DNA of 64,000 nucleotides from Alishewanella aestuarii B11 (GTDB lineage Bacteria > Pseudomonadota > Gammaproteobacteria > Enterobacterales > Alteromonadaceae), in contig NZ_ALAB01000002.1 in NCBI RefSeq assembly GCF_000280055.1, positions 1 through 64,000 on the forward strand, given 5' to 3'. This document shows positions 1 to 8,472 of the stretch, piece by piece (the stretch's first letter is position 1; the number at the start of each line of letters is the position of its first letter). The notes beneath the pieces are model-generated. The model did no database searches. It was not told the DNA's origin and saw nothing but the letters and a program-made list of their open reading frames with translations. Made by a program: the position numbers and the translations under genes.

Positions 1-161
1 CGCCGTGTAAAGCGCTCTGCGAGCTCGTATTCGCATAAGGCCGCCAGATAGTCACTGTGCGACCAGCCTTTTTCTACCGCGGTTTGCCAGAGTTTTTCAT
101 AGTGTCTGACGAACGCCGGCAGCCGTAATTCTTTGAGCAGTAATGCAACGGAGGAGGTCAA
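1..161 (-). CDS. istB: IstB-like ATPase helper protein, N-terminal part (cut by window edge)
   Basis: On the minus strand an open frame begins with TTG at 161-159, overlapping the istA stop codon (TTGA), and stays open to the window edge. The visible 53 residues begin TSSVALLLKELRLPAF and continue with a helical, charged stretch typical of the IstB N-terminal region. IstB is the AAA+ ATPase that assists IstA in target selection and transposition. The TTG start is chosen for its overlap with istA, the usual IS21 coupling; no ATG lies nearby in frame. The Walker motifs would lie outside the window, so intactness cannot be judged. Confidence 0.75.
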   Translation of the reverse strand, partial: MTSSVALLLKELRLPAFVRHYEKLWQTAVEKGWSHSDYLAALCEYELAERFTR

Positions 162-1678
162 AATGGCACCTCCACATCGTGTTTCGCCTGGGCCTTTAAT
201 GAAGACAGCAGCGCATCATAACTTTGCAGGCTGTGCTGCTGACTCTTCAGCTCTGGCGCACGTTGCGGTGTAAAGAAGCGCGCCTGGATAGTCTGGGTAC
301 ACTCAAATTGCCCCACTCTGGCCTGTTGCAGCAGAGTTTCACCCAGTGCGTGTTCGCTATCATATTCACAGGCCAACCGTAGCACCGTGACGATCCATTT
401 ACAGGCCTCCTGTGCTGGTAAGGCATCATCCACTAACTGCCACAGCTCACGGTAATTGTCGTCAGGTAAGATGTTATCCCGCAGCTGCGAGAAACGAAAC
501 GCCTGCGGTTTAGCCGCCAGTGAGCCGATAATATGCCGGTAGTTAATACACCTCGCGCGGCTTTGGCCGGGTGCCGGGTAAATTCTTGGCAAGGTCAATG
601 CCACCTGCTGGCCCACATAGAGCACCAGTTTGTCATGATACAGTCGTACCTGCAGGCGCTCACCAATCAGCCGGGATGGCACGCTGTACACCACACGACG
701 CACTTCGATGGTGGCACTACGGGTGACTTTAATGCTCAGTAAGGTGTAATCAACAGCACCATACTCCGGTAAGGCCTGCAGGGCTTGCTGCTCTTCTAAA
801 AAGCGGCTGCGTGAGCGCTGGTTCAGCTTGCCGACGATTTGGTCAATAAAGGCCTGATAGGCTTCGATACTGTCAAAGTCACTGTGGCCACGAAGCAGCA
901 GGTGCTGCGCCAGGCGGCGCTTAAATGAGCCATTAGCGCATTCCACCACGCCATTCTCATGCGATTGCCCTAAATTATTCCTTGTCGGCGTCATGTTGTA
1001 ATGCTCGCACAAGTCCTGATAGGCATCTGTCCAAACGTTTTGTGTGTTGTTTCTGGCGGCACTGAGGCTATCGGTGCGGTGCTCTACCGGACAGCCACCG
1101 GCCTGCGTCAGCGCACGCTGTAAGCCGGTAGACAAGGCAGAATAACTCTCACCCCCCTGAACCACCGTCACTGAACGCCAGCCGCTATAAGCGAGGCGGA
1201 ACTGATACAGTAAATGGGCAAAGGGCTGCTGCTTAATGGTGACCGGGCTATCAGGATGAGTGAAATCGGAGAAGCCCTGTAAACCGGCTTGGGCTTGCTG
1301 GCGGAAGATGACGTCTTTCTCCGGGCCATGTAGCGCTTTCCACTGCTTAACCCGCCGCTGCAGGGTGCGCAGAACTCGCTGGTCATATTGGTCTGGGTAG
1401 TGCGCCTGCAAATGCTCCAGCAAAGTAATGGGCGTGAGCTCGGGCTTGGCGTTTAACAGCACAACCAATTCGGTTTCCCATACAGCTTCCAGTGGATCTT
1501 CGCGGGTGCGCCAATCTCTATCAGCTTTAGCGCGGGGTAAGGTGTTGGACTGCTCAATACGTCGGGCAGTTCGGGTGGAAATGGCAGACTTCGCGGCAGC
1601 GATTTCTTGAGTCATGCCTTGTTGGCGATGCTGCATATACAGCTCCTCTTGTCGTTGGGTGATATGTTGTCCAGGCAC
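158..1678 (-). CDS. istA: IS21-family transposase IstA
   Basis: A 506-residue DDE transposase of the IS21 type. An N-terminal helix-turn-helix region (about residues 8-45, with QRQEELYMQHRQQGMTQEIAAAKS) precedes the integrase core. Candidate catalytic acidic residues are D138 in GFSDFT, D203 in HRTDSL and a glutamate in the ENGVVE segment (about 241-246). A C-terminal beta-rich Mu-transposase-like region follows (about 325-360). Length is normal for IstA and I see no internal stop, so the element may be active. It precedes istB with a TGA/TTG overlap. Together with the terminal repeats near 1720-1764 it has inactivated the neighbouring transport gene. Confidence 0.93.
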   Translation of the reverse strand: MPGQHITQRQEELYMQHRQQGMTQEIAAAKSAISTRTARRIEQSNTLPRAKADRDWRTREDPLEAVWETELVVLLNAKPELTPITLLEHLQAHYPDQYDQRVLRTLQRRVKQWKALHGPEKDVIFRQQAQAGLQGFSDFTHPDSPVTIKQQPFAHLLYQFRLAYSGWRSVTVVQGGESYSALSTGLQRALTQAGGCPVEHRTDSLSAARNNTQNVWTDAYQDLCEHYNMTPTRNNLGQSHENGVVECANGSFKRRLAQHLLLRGHSDFDSIEAYQAFIDQIVGKLNQRSRSRFLEEQQALQALPEYGAVDYTLLSIKVTRSATIEVRRVVYSVPSRLIGERLQVRLYHDKLVLYVGQQVALTLPRIYPAPGQSRARCINYRHIIGSLAAKPQAFRFSQLRDNILPDDNYRELWQLVDDALPAQEACKWIVTVLRLACEYDSEHALGETLLQQARVGQFECTQTIQARFFTPQRAPELKSQQHSLQSYDALLSSLKAQAKHDVEVPF

Positions 1679-1719
1679 CTTGAACTCCGAACAGAAAACA
1701 AGGTACCTATTGTGACACC

Positions 1720-1764
1720 CAACCGGCCAAGATAATTGTCGTCAACCGGTCATCCTAATTGTCG
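1720..1764. repeat. Tandem terminal repeats of the IS21 element
   Basis: Two imperfect 22-bp copies, 1720-1741 and 1743-1764, share CAACCGG at one end and TAATTGTCG at the other, with a few differences between. They lie just inside the inferred IS terminus and are the expected binding sites for the IstA helix-turn-helix domain. Confidence 0.75.
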
Positions 1765-1771
1765 CCGAACA

Positions 1772-2112
1772 AAAGTCTGGGTTTTGCAGTCGATGTCAAT
1801 TTATTGCGGTTTAATAGTAAATCCGATGCGGTACTGCCGTTTTTGCATGGTAAGGTTGACTTGCTGATTGCCTCGGAACTGATTCTGCCGGTATGGTTGG
1901 GCCAGCATCAGCAGCAACTCAGTGCAGTGGAAGCGGTAATCGATTTATCGGCCGTTGGGCATAATTATCTGGCATTACACCCACAACTGCCGTTGGAGCA
2001 AGTGCAGCGGTTACAGCAAGCGCTGGATCAGCTAAAAGCCAGTAGTGAATATCAGCAACTGATGCAGCACTTTTTACAACCCAAGCCATCCCTGATCCCC
2101 GCTCATCCGTAA
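1772..2112 (+). pseudogene. 3' fragment of a periplasmic substrate-binding protein gene, interrupted by the IS
   Basis: The open frame from the IS border to the stop at 2110-2112 encodes about 113 residues resembling the C-terminal lobe of SBP_bac_3-type periplasmic binding proteins. A segment KSDAVLPFLHGKVDLLIA matches the usual motif in which the lobe returns to the hinge (repeated failure/gain counting of a binding-protein fold), and it is followed by a terminal helix ending SSEYQQLMQHFL. No signal peptide or first lobe is present. The frame enters directly from the IS end, so the upstream half should lie beyond the element, outside the window. The product is almost certainly non-functional. 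Assignment to the family is by sequence feel rather than a diagnostic motif. Confidence 0.7.
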
Positions 2113-2277
2113 AACGCCGCATGGCATTGGTGTCACGGTTTTGTCATGTGCTGGCGCTAAGTTAAGATTTTCTGCACTGTCTGGACATTGAAATTGTCAG
2201 CGCTAGCCCAAACCTTTGTGCTGGCTGACTAAGGCGAACTTTGCGACGCGCCGGTGGTCTGTTTTGACGCTACGACG

Positions 2278-2310
2278 TATCAATCAAAGCTGAGCGTTAT
2301 CAATTAAAGC
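2278..2310. repeat. 13-bp direct repeat with 20-bp period upstream of ahpC
   Basis: TATCAATCAAAGC (2278-2290) and TATCAATTAAAGC (2298-2310) differ at one base and are spaced two helical turns apart, about 110 bp before the ahpC start. This is the phasing expected of a dimeric or tetrameric activator. It does not clearly match the OxyR consensus, so the regulator is not named. Confidence 0.45.
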
Positions 2311-2349
2311 GATTAGCATGATTTGTTTTATTCGTTTTAAATGCTAATC
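2311..2349. promoter_or_regulatory. Inverted repeat in the ahpC upstream region
   Basis: GATTAGCAT (2311-2319) and its exact complement ATGCTAATC (2341-2349) flank a 21-bp AT-rich spacer, about 65-100 bp upstream of the ahpC start codon. It may be a regulator site or part of the promoter region. The rest of the 2113-2412 gap holds no gene that I can support. Confidence 0.4.
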
Positions 2350-2412
2350 ATGCATGGCTACACTAGCCAGCGTTGAAACATTAACTGTTTTATTAACTGT
2401 AAGGAGCAACAC

Positions 2413-2979
2413 ATGTCTTCATTAATCAATACCAAAATCAAGCCGTTTAAAGCGACTGCTTACCATCAGGGTAAATTTGTACCAGTAACTGACCAGGATT
2501 TATTAGGTAAGTGGACTGTTGTTTGCTTCTACCCGGCTGACTTCACTTTCGTTTGTCCAACAGAATTAGGCGACCTGGCTGACTTCTATGCTAAGTTCCA
2601 GGAAATCGGTGTTGAAGTGTACTCAGTATCAACTGACACCCACTTCACGCACAAAGCCTGGCACGATGCGTCAGAAACGATCAAGAAAATCAACTACCCA
2701 ATGCTGGCTGACCCAACTGGCGCTATCACCCGCAACTTCGGTGTGATGATCGAGGAAGAAGGTCTGGCACTGCGTGGTACCTTCGTCATCAACCCAGAGG
2801 GTGTGATCAAGGTATGTGAAATCCATGACCTGGGTATTGGCCGTTCAGCTGCTGAGCTGTTCCGTAAAGTACAAGCTGCTCAGTACGTTGCTAATCACGA
2901 TGGTGAAGTGTGCCCAGCTAAGTGGACTCCAGGTGAGAAGACGTTAGCGCCTTCTCTGGATCTGGTTGGTAAGATCTAA
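2413..2979 (+). CDS. ahpC: Alkyl hydroperoxide reductase subunit C (peroxiredoxin)
   Basis: A 188-residue typical 2-Cys peroxiredoxin of the cytoplasm. It reduces hydrogen peroxide, organic hydroperoxides and peroxynitrite, and is itself re-reduced by AhpF. The peroxidatic cysteine is C48 in [10 protein letters not shown] and the resolving cysteine is C167 in DGEVCPAKW; both are intact. Length matches the E. coli protein (187 aa). The start is supported by AAGGAG a few bases before ATG. ahpF follows 178 bp downstream in the same direction, with a hairpin between them. Direct and inverted repeats upstream suggest transcriptional control, probably by a peroxide sensor, but I could not match a known operator. 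Confidence 0.97.
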   Translation: MSSLINTKIKPFKATAYHQGKFVPVTDQDLLGKWTVVCFYPADFTFVCPTELGDLADFYAKFQEIGVEVYSVSTDTHFTHKAWHDASETIKKINYPMLADPTGAITRNFGVMIEEEGLALRGTFVINPEGVIKVCEIHDLGIGRSAAELFRKVQAAQYVANHDGEVCPAKWTPGEKTLAPSLDLVGKI

Positions 2980-3013
2980 GTTTGATGCAACTTGCAGGCA
3001 ACTGCAGTGTTGT

Positions 3014-3053
3014 AAGCTGATTACAGCCCCTCGGTGAAGCTGTAATCCAGCTT
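3014..3053 (+). promoter_or_regulatory. Long hairpin between ahpC and ahpF
   Basis: AAGCTGATTACAGC (3014-3027) pairs with GCTGTAATCCAGCTT (3039-3053), with one bulged base and an 11-nt loop. No T-run follows, so it does not look like a simple terminator. It could stabilise the ahpC message or partly uncouple ahpF expression from ahpC, as stoichiometry would require much more AhpC than AhpF. Confidence 0.5.
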
Positions 3054-3157
3054 CACACTGCCAAAGGAAACTTTGGTGTCTGGCCGGTGGAAACACTGGC
3101 CCGATCCTCCCTTGCCTTGCTGCGCCGCGACTTTCAGTTTTTAAGGACTTATTCTCT

Positions 3158-4702
3158 ATGTTAGATACTAACCTGAAGCAACAATTACAAACCTATCTGC
3201 AAAACCTGAAAACCGAGGTTGAGCTGGTGGTATCTTTAGATGATAGCGCCAAAGCAGCCGAGGTAAGTGAACTGGCAACTGAGATTGCCGAATTATCGAA
3301 TTTAGTCACCTATCGTCGTGACGATAGTCTGGCACAGCGCAAACCTGCGATGCTGGTGCGCTCTGTGGCCAAAAACACGCAAATTACCTTTGCCGGTGTT
3401 CCGCTTGGCCATGAATTTACTTCGTTAGTACTGGCCTTATTGCATTCTGGTGGTCACCCGATCAAGGTCGAAGCCGATCTGATCGAGCAAATTAAAAATA
3501 TCAGCGGCAGCTTCCGTTTTGAGACCTATGTGTCATTAAGCTGCCAGACCTGTCCGGAAGTGGTGCAGGCGCTGAATATTATGTCGGCGATTAACCCGAA
3601 CATCACTAACGTGATGATTGACGGCGCCATGTTCCAGGATGAAGTTGCAGCCAAAAATATTATGGCAGTGCCCTCGGTATACCTGAATGGTGAGCTGTTC
3701 TCACAGGGTGCCATCACGCTGGAGAAAATTATCCAGAAAATTGACATTAACGCCGAAAAACGTCAGGCCGAAGCACTGAAAAACAAAGCGGAATTTGATG
3801 TGTTAGTGGTTGGTGGTGGCCCTGCTGGCGCAGCAGCGTCAATTTATGCTGCCCGTAAAGGCTTAAATACCGGGATCGTGGCCGAGCGCTTTGGTGGCCA
3901 GGTCGCAGATACCGTCGGCATCGAGAACTTTATTTCGGTGAAGTACACCGAGGGTCCAAAGCTGGTAGCCGGTTTAGAAGCCCATGTGCGTGAATACGAC
4001 GTGGATATCATGAATAACCAGCGTGCGGTGAAACTGCGCAAAACCGATAAGGTTGAACTGGAGCTGGCCAATGGTGCGGTACTGAAAAGTAAAACCCTGA
4101 TTTTAAGCCCGGGCGCCCGCTGGCGCGAAATGAATGTGCCGGGTGAACAGGAATACCGTGGTAAAGGTGTGGCTTACTGTCCGCACTGTGATGGCCCGCT
4201 GTTTAAGGGCAAGAAAGTCGCCGTGATCGGTGGTGGTAACTCCGGTATTGAAGCGGCCATTGACCTGGCAGGTATCGTTGAGCACGTGACAGTACTGGAG
4301 TTCGCCGCCGAGCTGCGGGCCGATGCGGTTCTGGTGAAAAAAGCTAACTCCATGGGCAATATCACCATTATCACCGAAGCCCAGACCACTGAAGTGACAG
4401 GTGACGGCACCCGGGTGAACGGTATTAACTATACCGATCGTAAAACCGGAGAAGCGAAACGGATTGAACTGGCAGGTATTTTTGTGCAGATCGGTCTGGT
4501 ACCTAATACTGAGTGGTTACGTGGTGCAGTGGAATTATCGCCGCGTGGCGAGATTATCGTGGATGAGCGTGGTCAAACCTCGATCCCTGGCGTCTTTGCC
4601 GCCGGTGATGCCACCACAGCGCCCTATAAGCAAATTATCATTGCCATGGGTGCCGGTGCTAATGCGTCTTTGGGCGCGTTCGATTACCTGATCCGTCACT
4701 AA
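3158..4702 (+). CDS. ahpF: Alkyl hydroperoxide reductase subunit F
   Basis: A 514-residue flavoprotein that passes electrons from NADH to AhpC. The N-terminal tandem thioredoxin-like domain carries the redox pair C129/C132 in SCQTCPEV. The FAD-binding fingerprint [11 protein letters not shown] is near residue 215, the second active disulphide CPHC near 345, and the NADH-binding [12 protein letters not shown] near 360. A closing FAD-contact motif (GVFAAGDAT) is near 480. Domain order and length are those of full AhpF rather than plain thioredoxin reductase. It is co-oriented with ahpC and ended by a strong intrinsic terminator at 4746-4773. Confidence 0.97.
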   Translation: MLDTNLKQQLQTYLQNLKTEVELVVSLDDSAKAAEVSELATEIAELSNLVTYRRDDSLAQRKPAMLVRSVAKNTQITFAGVPLGHEFTSLVLALLHSGGHPIKVEADLIEQIKNISGSFRFETYVSLSCQTCPEVVQALNIMSAINPNITNVMIDGAMFQDEVAAKNIMAVPSVYLNGELFSQGAITLEKIIQKIDINAEKRQAEALKNKAEFDVLVVGGGPAGAAASIYAARKGLNTGIVAERFGGQVADTVGIENFISVKYTEGPKLVAGLEAHVREYDVDIMNNQRAVKLRKTDKVELELANGAVLKSKTLILSPGARWREMNVPGEQEYRGKGVAYCPHCDGPLFKGKKVAVIGGGNSGIEAAIDLAGIVEHVTVLEFAAELRADAVLVKKANSMGNITIITEAQTTEVTGDGTRVNGINYTDRKTGEAKRIELAGIFVQIGLVPNTEWLRGAVELSPRGEIIVDERGQTSIPGVFAAGDATTAPYKQIIIAMGAGANASLGAFDYLIRH

Positions 4703-4745
4703 GCAACCGTTTTACATAGCCTGGGATACTCTCTCATCCCTGTTT

Positions 4746-4773
4746 GGCGGCACCTTTGGTTGCCGCCTTTTTT
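4746..4773 (+). terminator. Intrinsic terminator of ahpF
   Basis: GGCGGCA and TGCCGCC form a GC-rich stem around a short loop, followed by TTTTTT (4768-4773). A near-copy of this segment with its flanks occurs at 5965-6007. Confidence 0.85.
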
Positions 4774-4890
4774 ATGATGCCTATCGTGTAATGTAACCAA
4801 TATTGGTGCTAATACATTCAAAAAGTAGAACTGATTTGAACCAGGTAATATCGCTGGAGTTAACTAATTTTGCACTCTAGAGAGTGCTAT

Positions 4891-5838
4891 TCAGCATCGG
4901 TAGTTCACAGTGCATTGTTTGCCATCATTGCTACAAGAAAACGAGTCAGGTAAGCAAATGTTGCCTCCTTTATCATCAATAATCTTAATTCCAATTTTAG
5001 CCAAATAGTCAGCTAAAGCATGCAAATCAATTGCATTTTTATCAACAACGTAATTGCGAGCTTCTACAGGGTTATGTGGAATTCGCTTGCCATTTGCATC
5101 TGTCGCGACTGGTACGTTCGCTAATGTAACATTTAGCAGCAGTCCATCGGTCAGATCATTGGTAAAATTGAAGTTAAATTTGAGCTGGCTACCATCCGAA
5201 AACACAACTGTAGAGCTTGTTCCAGTGCTTAAAGAGGTAGTGACAGAAAATATAGAATTGACGCCTAGCTGCAAGTTGGCTGCCAGTGTTTCCGCAATCG
5301 CTCTCGTATCAAAAATTGCGCGCTGTAACCCAGCATGTTGGTTGTTCAAAAAATGACTAAAGCTGCTAGAGAAAGCATCAGGATACTGCAATGCTTCTGC
5401 AGCACTACGATAAGGGAATGTATCTGGGAGCAAAATTTTACTGCCGGTTAGAACAGTTTTTAAATCTTCAATGGTCCTACGGTAAGCTAAAAGCTGTTGC
5501 TGAGTTTGTTCCTCATTGGCTAGCGTTACGCGATTCAGGTTCAACTGTATTTCATCGTCGGTGTTTCGAGGTCCAGCAGAGTGACGAATTACCTCCGCTT
5601 GATATAAATGATATTCTGCATTACTGATATTAAGTACTTTTATTTGGTGATTTCCAGTAGGCATTCTCATTGCCACTTGTTCTGCAGCAGCCTTCATATA
5701 AGCTGAAGAGCAGTCATTACATGCAACCAAAGATGTCTGCGCAGCTACTGATGAGATAGATAAACTAAGAAAAAATACTGGGTATAAGAACTTCCATATT
5801 CTGTAGGCTATGGATGGACGTAAATTGGTATTGTTCAT
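4891..5838 (-). CDS. Secreted protein of unknown function, low-GC orphan
   Basis: A 315-residue protein that I do not recognise. The N-terminus has a basic region and a hydrophobic core (YPVFFLSLSISSVAA) ending in a plausible signal-peptidase site before QTSL, so export to the periplasm or beyond is likely. The mature part has a CNDC pair near residues 40-43 and a cysteine-rich tail with four cysteines in the last 25 residues, suggesting disulphides. The middle is polar, with a Ser/Thr-rich beta-like stretch. The gene and its flanks are clearly more AT-rich than the neighbours. It is oriented against ahpF and cysG and sits between two near-copies of one terminator segment, suggesting that it was acquired. 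Confidence 0.75.
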   Translation of the reverse strand: MNNTNLRPSIAYRIWKFLYPVFFLSLSISSVAAQTSLVACNDCSSAYMKAAAEQVAMRMPTGNHQIKVLNISNAEYHLYQAEVIRHSAGPRNTDDEIQLNLNRVTLANEEQTQQQLLAYRRTIEDLKTVLTGSKILLPDTFPYRSAAEALQYPDAFSSSFSHFLNNQHAGLQRAIFDTRAIAETLAANLQLGVNSIFSVTTSLSTGTSSTVVFSDGSQLKFNFNFTNDLTDGLLLNVTLANVPVATDANGKRIPHNPVEARNYVVDKNAIDLHALADYLAKIGIKIIDDKGGNICLPDSFSCSNDGKQCTVNYRC

Positions 5839-6155
5839 TACGGACCTTTACTGGTTCAGACGGTTTAAAAGTGTCATTATTAATGACCAATACTAGTTCA
5901 TTAATAAGATTTGCTCAATATTTATGCTTTTTGTAGTTATTGTGTTTATTTTTATGCAGCTTTGTCTCATCCCGTTCGGGGGTACCTTTGGTTACCGCCT
6001 TTTTTATGTCTGTTTAATTTTTAAGAAAATTGAGTATAAGTGTATTTGTTTTTGATAGCCTTTGGTTATAACTGAGCGCAAATTGCTATTTCCGCTTTGC
6101 CACGCTGCTGGGTAAGCTGTCAGCCTGATGATAAAGGCTGCAACCCGAGGCGACT
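5839..6155. other. AT-rich intergenic region between the orphan gene and cysG
   Basis: No gene is supported in this 317-bp stretch. It holds the promoter side of the orphan gene, the duplicated terminator-like segment at 5965-6007, and then the leader of cysG. A CCGAGG at 6146-6151 is a possible ribosome-binding site for the GTG start at 6156. Confidence 0.5.
5965..6007 (+). terminator. Near-copy of the ahpF terminator segment
   Basis: The segment matches 4732-4776 closely: both begin TCTCATCCC, share ACCTTTGGTT and end CCGCCTTTTTTATG. Here the stem is weaker (GGTACC...GGTTACC with extra G pairs) but the T-run is kept. No plus-strand gene ends just before it, so it looks like a leftover or duplicated terminator rather than a working one for a local gene. 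Confidence 0.6.
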
Positions 6156-7577
6156 GTGCAGTATCTGCCACTTTTTGTAAAACTAACTGATAAGCCGGTG
6201 CTGATTGTCGGCGGCGGCAGTGTAGCGCTGCGTAAAGCCGGTACCTTATTGAGCGCCGGCGCCCGCTTAACCGTGGTAGCGCCGGATTTTGCGCCGGAAT
6301 TTCTTCAGTGGCAAAAGCAGGGCAAAGCCGAGTTGTTACCCGGTTGTTTTACACCTCAGCTGCTGGATGGCAAGTTGCTGGTGATTGCCGCCACCGATAA
6401 TGACGAGGTGAATGCTGCGGTTTACCAGGCAGCGACAGAGCGCAATATGCTGGTTAACACCGTTGATGATCAGCCAAAGTGTGGCTTTATTTTTCCATCG
6501 ATTATTGATCGCAGCCCGATCTTAATTGCCATTTCCAGCTTTGGTACCGCCCCGGTATTAGCCCGTCGGTTAAGGGAAAAGTTAGAAACGCTGTTACCGC
6601 AACATCTGGGGCCACTGGCGGAATTGGTTGGTCGTTTTCGTGACCAGGTCAAAGCGAAATTTCAGGGTTTTGCGGCGCGGCGTCAGTTCTGGGAGCGGGT
6701 ATTTGACTCAGATGTGGTAAGACAACTGGAGGCGAACCGGCCACAGCAAGCGGAGCAACAGTTAGCAGAGATGCTGCAGAGTGAACAACCACGGCAGGGC
6801 GAAGTATGGATTGTCGGTGCCGGCCCGGGCGATCCGGAGTTATTAACGTTAAAAGCCTTACAACTGATGCAGCAAGCCGATGTAGTGGTTTACGATTATC
6901 TGGTGTCGCCACAGATTATGGAGCTGGTACGCCGTGATGCGGAGCGGATTTGTGTTGGCAAAAAAGCCGGTGCGCACTCGGTGCCACAGCAGGATACCAA
7001 TGCGCTGCTGGTACAACTGGCGAAACAAGGTAAAAAAGTCTGTCGCCTAAAAGGCGGCGACCCTTTTATTTTTGGCCGCGGTGGCGAGGAAATTGAAGCC
7101 CTGTTGCCAGAGCAGATCCCGTTTCAGGTGGTGCCGGGTATTACTGCCGCAGCCGGTTGCGCCGCCTATGCCGGTATTCCGTTAACCCATCGGGATTATG
7201 CGCATAGTGTGCAGTTTGTGACCGGCCATTGTCGTAAAGCCGGCGATGAGCCAGACTGGTACAGTATGAGCCGGCCGCATCAGACGCTGGCTATCTATAT
7301 GGGTATTCTAAAAGCAGCCGACATCCAACAGCAGTTGCTGACTTACGGCCGGGATCCGGCAACGCCGCTGGCGATTATTGAAAATGGTACCCGTCGTGAA
7401 CAACGGGTGATCACCGGCACCTTGTCTGAATTAGCCCAATTGGTCGAGCAGCAACAGGTGGTTTCACCAGCGTTATTGGTGATCGGTGAAGTGGTAGCGC
7501 TACAATCGCAGTTGCACTGGTTCGGGCAGCGTCCCGGCGCTGCGGTGTTTCAGCAGCCGCTAACCCGGCTTGCCTAA
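6156..7577 (+). CDS. cysG: Siroheme synthase (uroporphyrinogen-III methyltransferase / precorrin-2 dehydrogenase / ferrochelatase)
   Basis: A 473-residue fused enzyme making siroheme, the cofactor of sulfite and nitrite reductases. The N-terminal half has the NAD-binding loop VGGGSVALRKA (about residues 18-28) and the dehydrogenase/chelatase domain. The C-terminal half begins near residue 220 with WIVGAGPGDPELLTLKA, and continues with the SAM-methylase motifs RLKGGDPFIFGRGGEE and VVPGITAAAG. Length is slightly above E. coli CysG (457 aa) with a longer tail. The start is GTG with an upstream GAGG. cysC begins 27 bp downstream, so the two are likely co-transcribed for sulfate assimilation. Confidence 0.95.
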   Translation: MQYLPLFVKLTDKPVLIVGGGSVALRKAGTLLSAGARLTVVAPDFAPEFLQWQKQGKAELLPGCFTPQLLDGKLLVIAATDNDEVNAAVYQAATERNMLVNTVDDQPKCGFIFPSIIDRSPILIAISSFGTAPVLARRLREKLETLLPQHLGPLAELVGRFRDQVKAKFQGFAARRQFWERVFDSDVVRQLEANRPQQAEQQLAEMLQSEQPRQGEVWIVGAGPGDPELLTLKALQLMQQADVVVYDYLVSPQIMELVRRDAERICVGKKAGAHSVPQQDTNALLVQLAKQGKKVCRLKGGDPFIFGRGGEEIEALLPEQIPFQVVPGITAAAGCAAYAGIPLTHRDYAHSVQFVTGHCRKAGDEPDWYSMSRPHQTLAIYMGILKAADIQQQLLTYGRDPATPLAIIENGTRREQRVITGTLSELAQLVEQQQVVSPALLVIGEVVALQSQLHWFGQRPGAAVFQQPLTRLA

Positions 7578-7604
7578 CGCCTTGCCGTAACAAACAGGAG
7601 AGTA

Positions 7605-8225
7605 GTGAGCGGTATGACAGAACTTAGCAAAGCGACGCATATTCAGTGGCAGCAATACCAGATTGATGCGGCCGCGCGCGCCCGGTTAAAGGGGCATCAG
7701 AGTGCCGTGCTCTGGTTTACCGGCCTGAGCGGCTCGGGTAAATCGACCGTGGCCAATGCGTTGGAGCAGGCATTGCTGGCGCGCGGTGTGCACACCTATT
7801 TGCTGGATGGCGATAATGTGCGGCATGGCCTGTGCGCTGATCTGGGGTTTAGCGCAGCGGATCGGCGTGAGAATTTACGCCGGGTCGGTGCTGTTGCCGG
7901 CCTGATGGTCGATGCCGGCCTGCTGGTACTGAGTGCCTTTATTTCGCCACTGCGCGAGCAACGCGAGTTGGTAAAAAGTATGCTGCCGCCGGGAAAGTTT
8001 CTGGAAATTTATATCGCCACACCGCTAGAAGTGTGTGAGCAGCGCGATGTAAAAGGTTTATATAAAAAGGCGCGCGCCGGGGAAATCGCAAACTTTACCG
8101 GCATTTCCGATCCCTATGAGGCGCCATTGGCCGCTGATTTGGTGCTGAATACAGCGCAAAGCTCGCTGGAGCAAAGTGTAGATAAATTGCTGGCGTTATT
8201 AGCCAATAAAGGGGTGATTGCCTAG
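7605..8225 (+). CDS. cysC: Adenylylsulfate kinase
   Basis: A 206-residue APS kinase that phosphorylates adenylyl sulfate to PAPS in sulfate assimilation. It shows the P-loop GLSGSGKST (about residues 39-47), the DGDNVRHGL substrate motif, and the lid region (ISPLREQRE, then [11 protein letters not shown]). AGGAG at 7596-7600 serves a GTG at 7605; an in-frame ATG at 7614 is an alternative three codons later. The usual partners cysD and cysN are not adjacent: here it follows cysG instead. A structured inverted-repeat element begins 44 bp after the stop. Confidence 0.95.
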   Translation: MSGMTELSKATHIQWQQYQIDAAARARLKGHQSAVLWFTGLSGSGKSTVANALEQALLARGVHTYLLDGDNVRHGLCADLGFSAADRRENLRRVGAVAGLMVDAGLLVLSAFISPLREQRELVKSMLPPGKFLEIYIATPLEVCEQRDVKGLYKKARAGEIANFTGISDPYEAPLAADLVLNTAQSSLEQSVDKLLALLANKGVIA

Positions 8226-8269
8226 TTGTTGCTTGCCGTTTGGCACAGCATTCTGATAGGTGCAGCGGC

Positions 8270-8375
8270 CTTGGCAGGGTAGTCTTTTCTCCACCGGCTT
8301 CAAGGATCACATCCCTGTGCCCTTTCAGCCTGCGCAGCCTCCCTGCTGCTGTTACGAAAAGACTACCCTACCAAG
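8270..8375. repeat. 106-bp inverted-repeat element (MITE-like or structured RNA)
   Basis: CTTGGCAGGGTAGTCTTTTC (8270-8289) is complementary to 8356-8375 over 20 bp with a single mismatch, enclosing a 66-bp loop rich in CCT/CTG. No T-run follows either arm and no gene is supported inside. The arm length and near-perfection exceed what a terminator needs. It sits between cysC and cysQ. I saw no second copy in this window, so whether it is a dispersed element cannot be decided here. Confidence 0.65.
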
Positions 8376-8472
8376 CCCTGAAGCAGCGTTGTTGAGTCGT
8401 CAGTTTCTTTCAATAGCGCTATTCTTAACAGCATGTGTTTGACTGCAATGCTATGATTTTCTGGAATATATA

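Larger units (their letters stand above)
1..1771 (-). mobile_element. IS21-family insertion sequence, one end plus istA and partial istB
   Basis: The element is transcribed leftwards: istA (158-1678) then istB, which leaves the window at position 1. The right-hand terminus is seen as two 22-bp direct repeats (1720-1741 and 1743-1764, period 23), both starting CAACCGG and ending TAATTGTCG. Multiple terminal repeats of this kind are typical of IS21 family ends. The outermost CA at 1770-1771 (TG on the element's own strand) is my inferred boundary. The other end and the target duplication lie outside the window, so the exact border is not proven. Beyond it starts the interrupted substrate-binding-protein gene. 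Confidence 0.85.

Noticed and set aside
4870-4890. GCACTCT...AGAGTGC palindrome after the orphan gene
   Set aside because: The two-base centre is too tight for a hairpin loop without opening pairs and no T-run follows on the gene's strand, so I did not call a terminator.
8260-8442. Short plus-strand frame across the inverted-repeat element
   Set aside because: It is created by the repeat arms and loop, has no ribosome-binding site, and its proline/cysteine-rich product resembles nothing.
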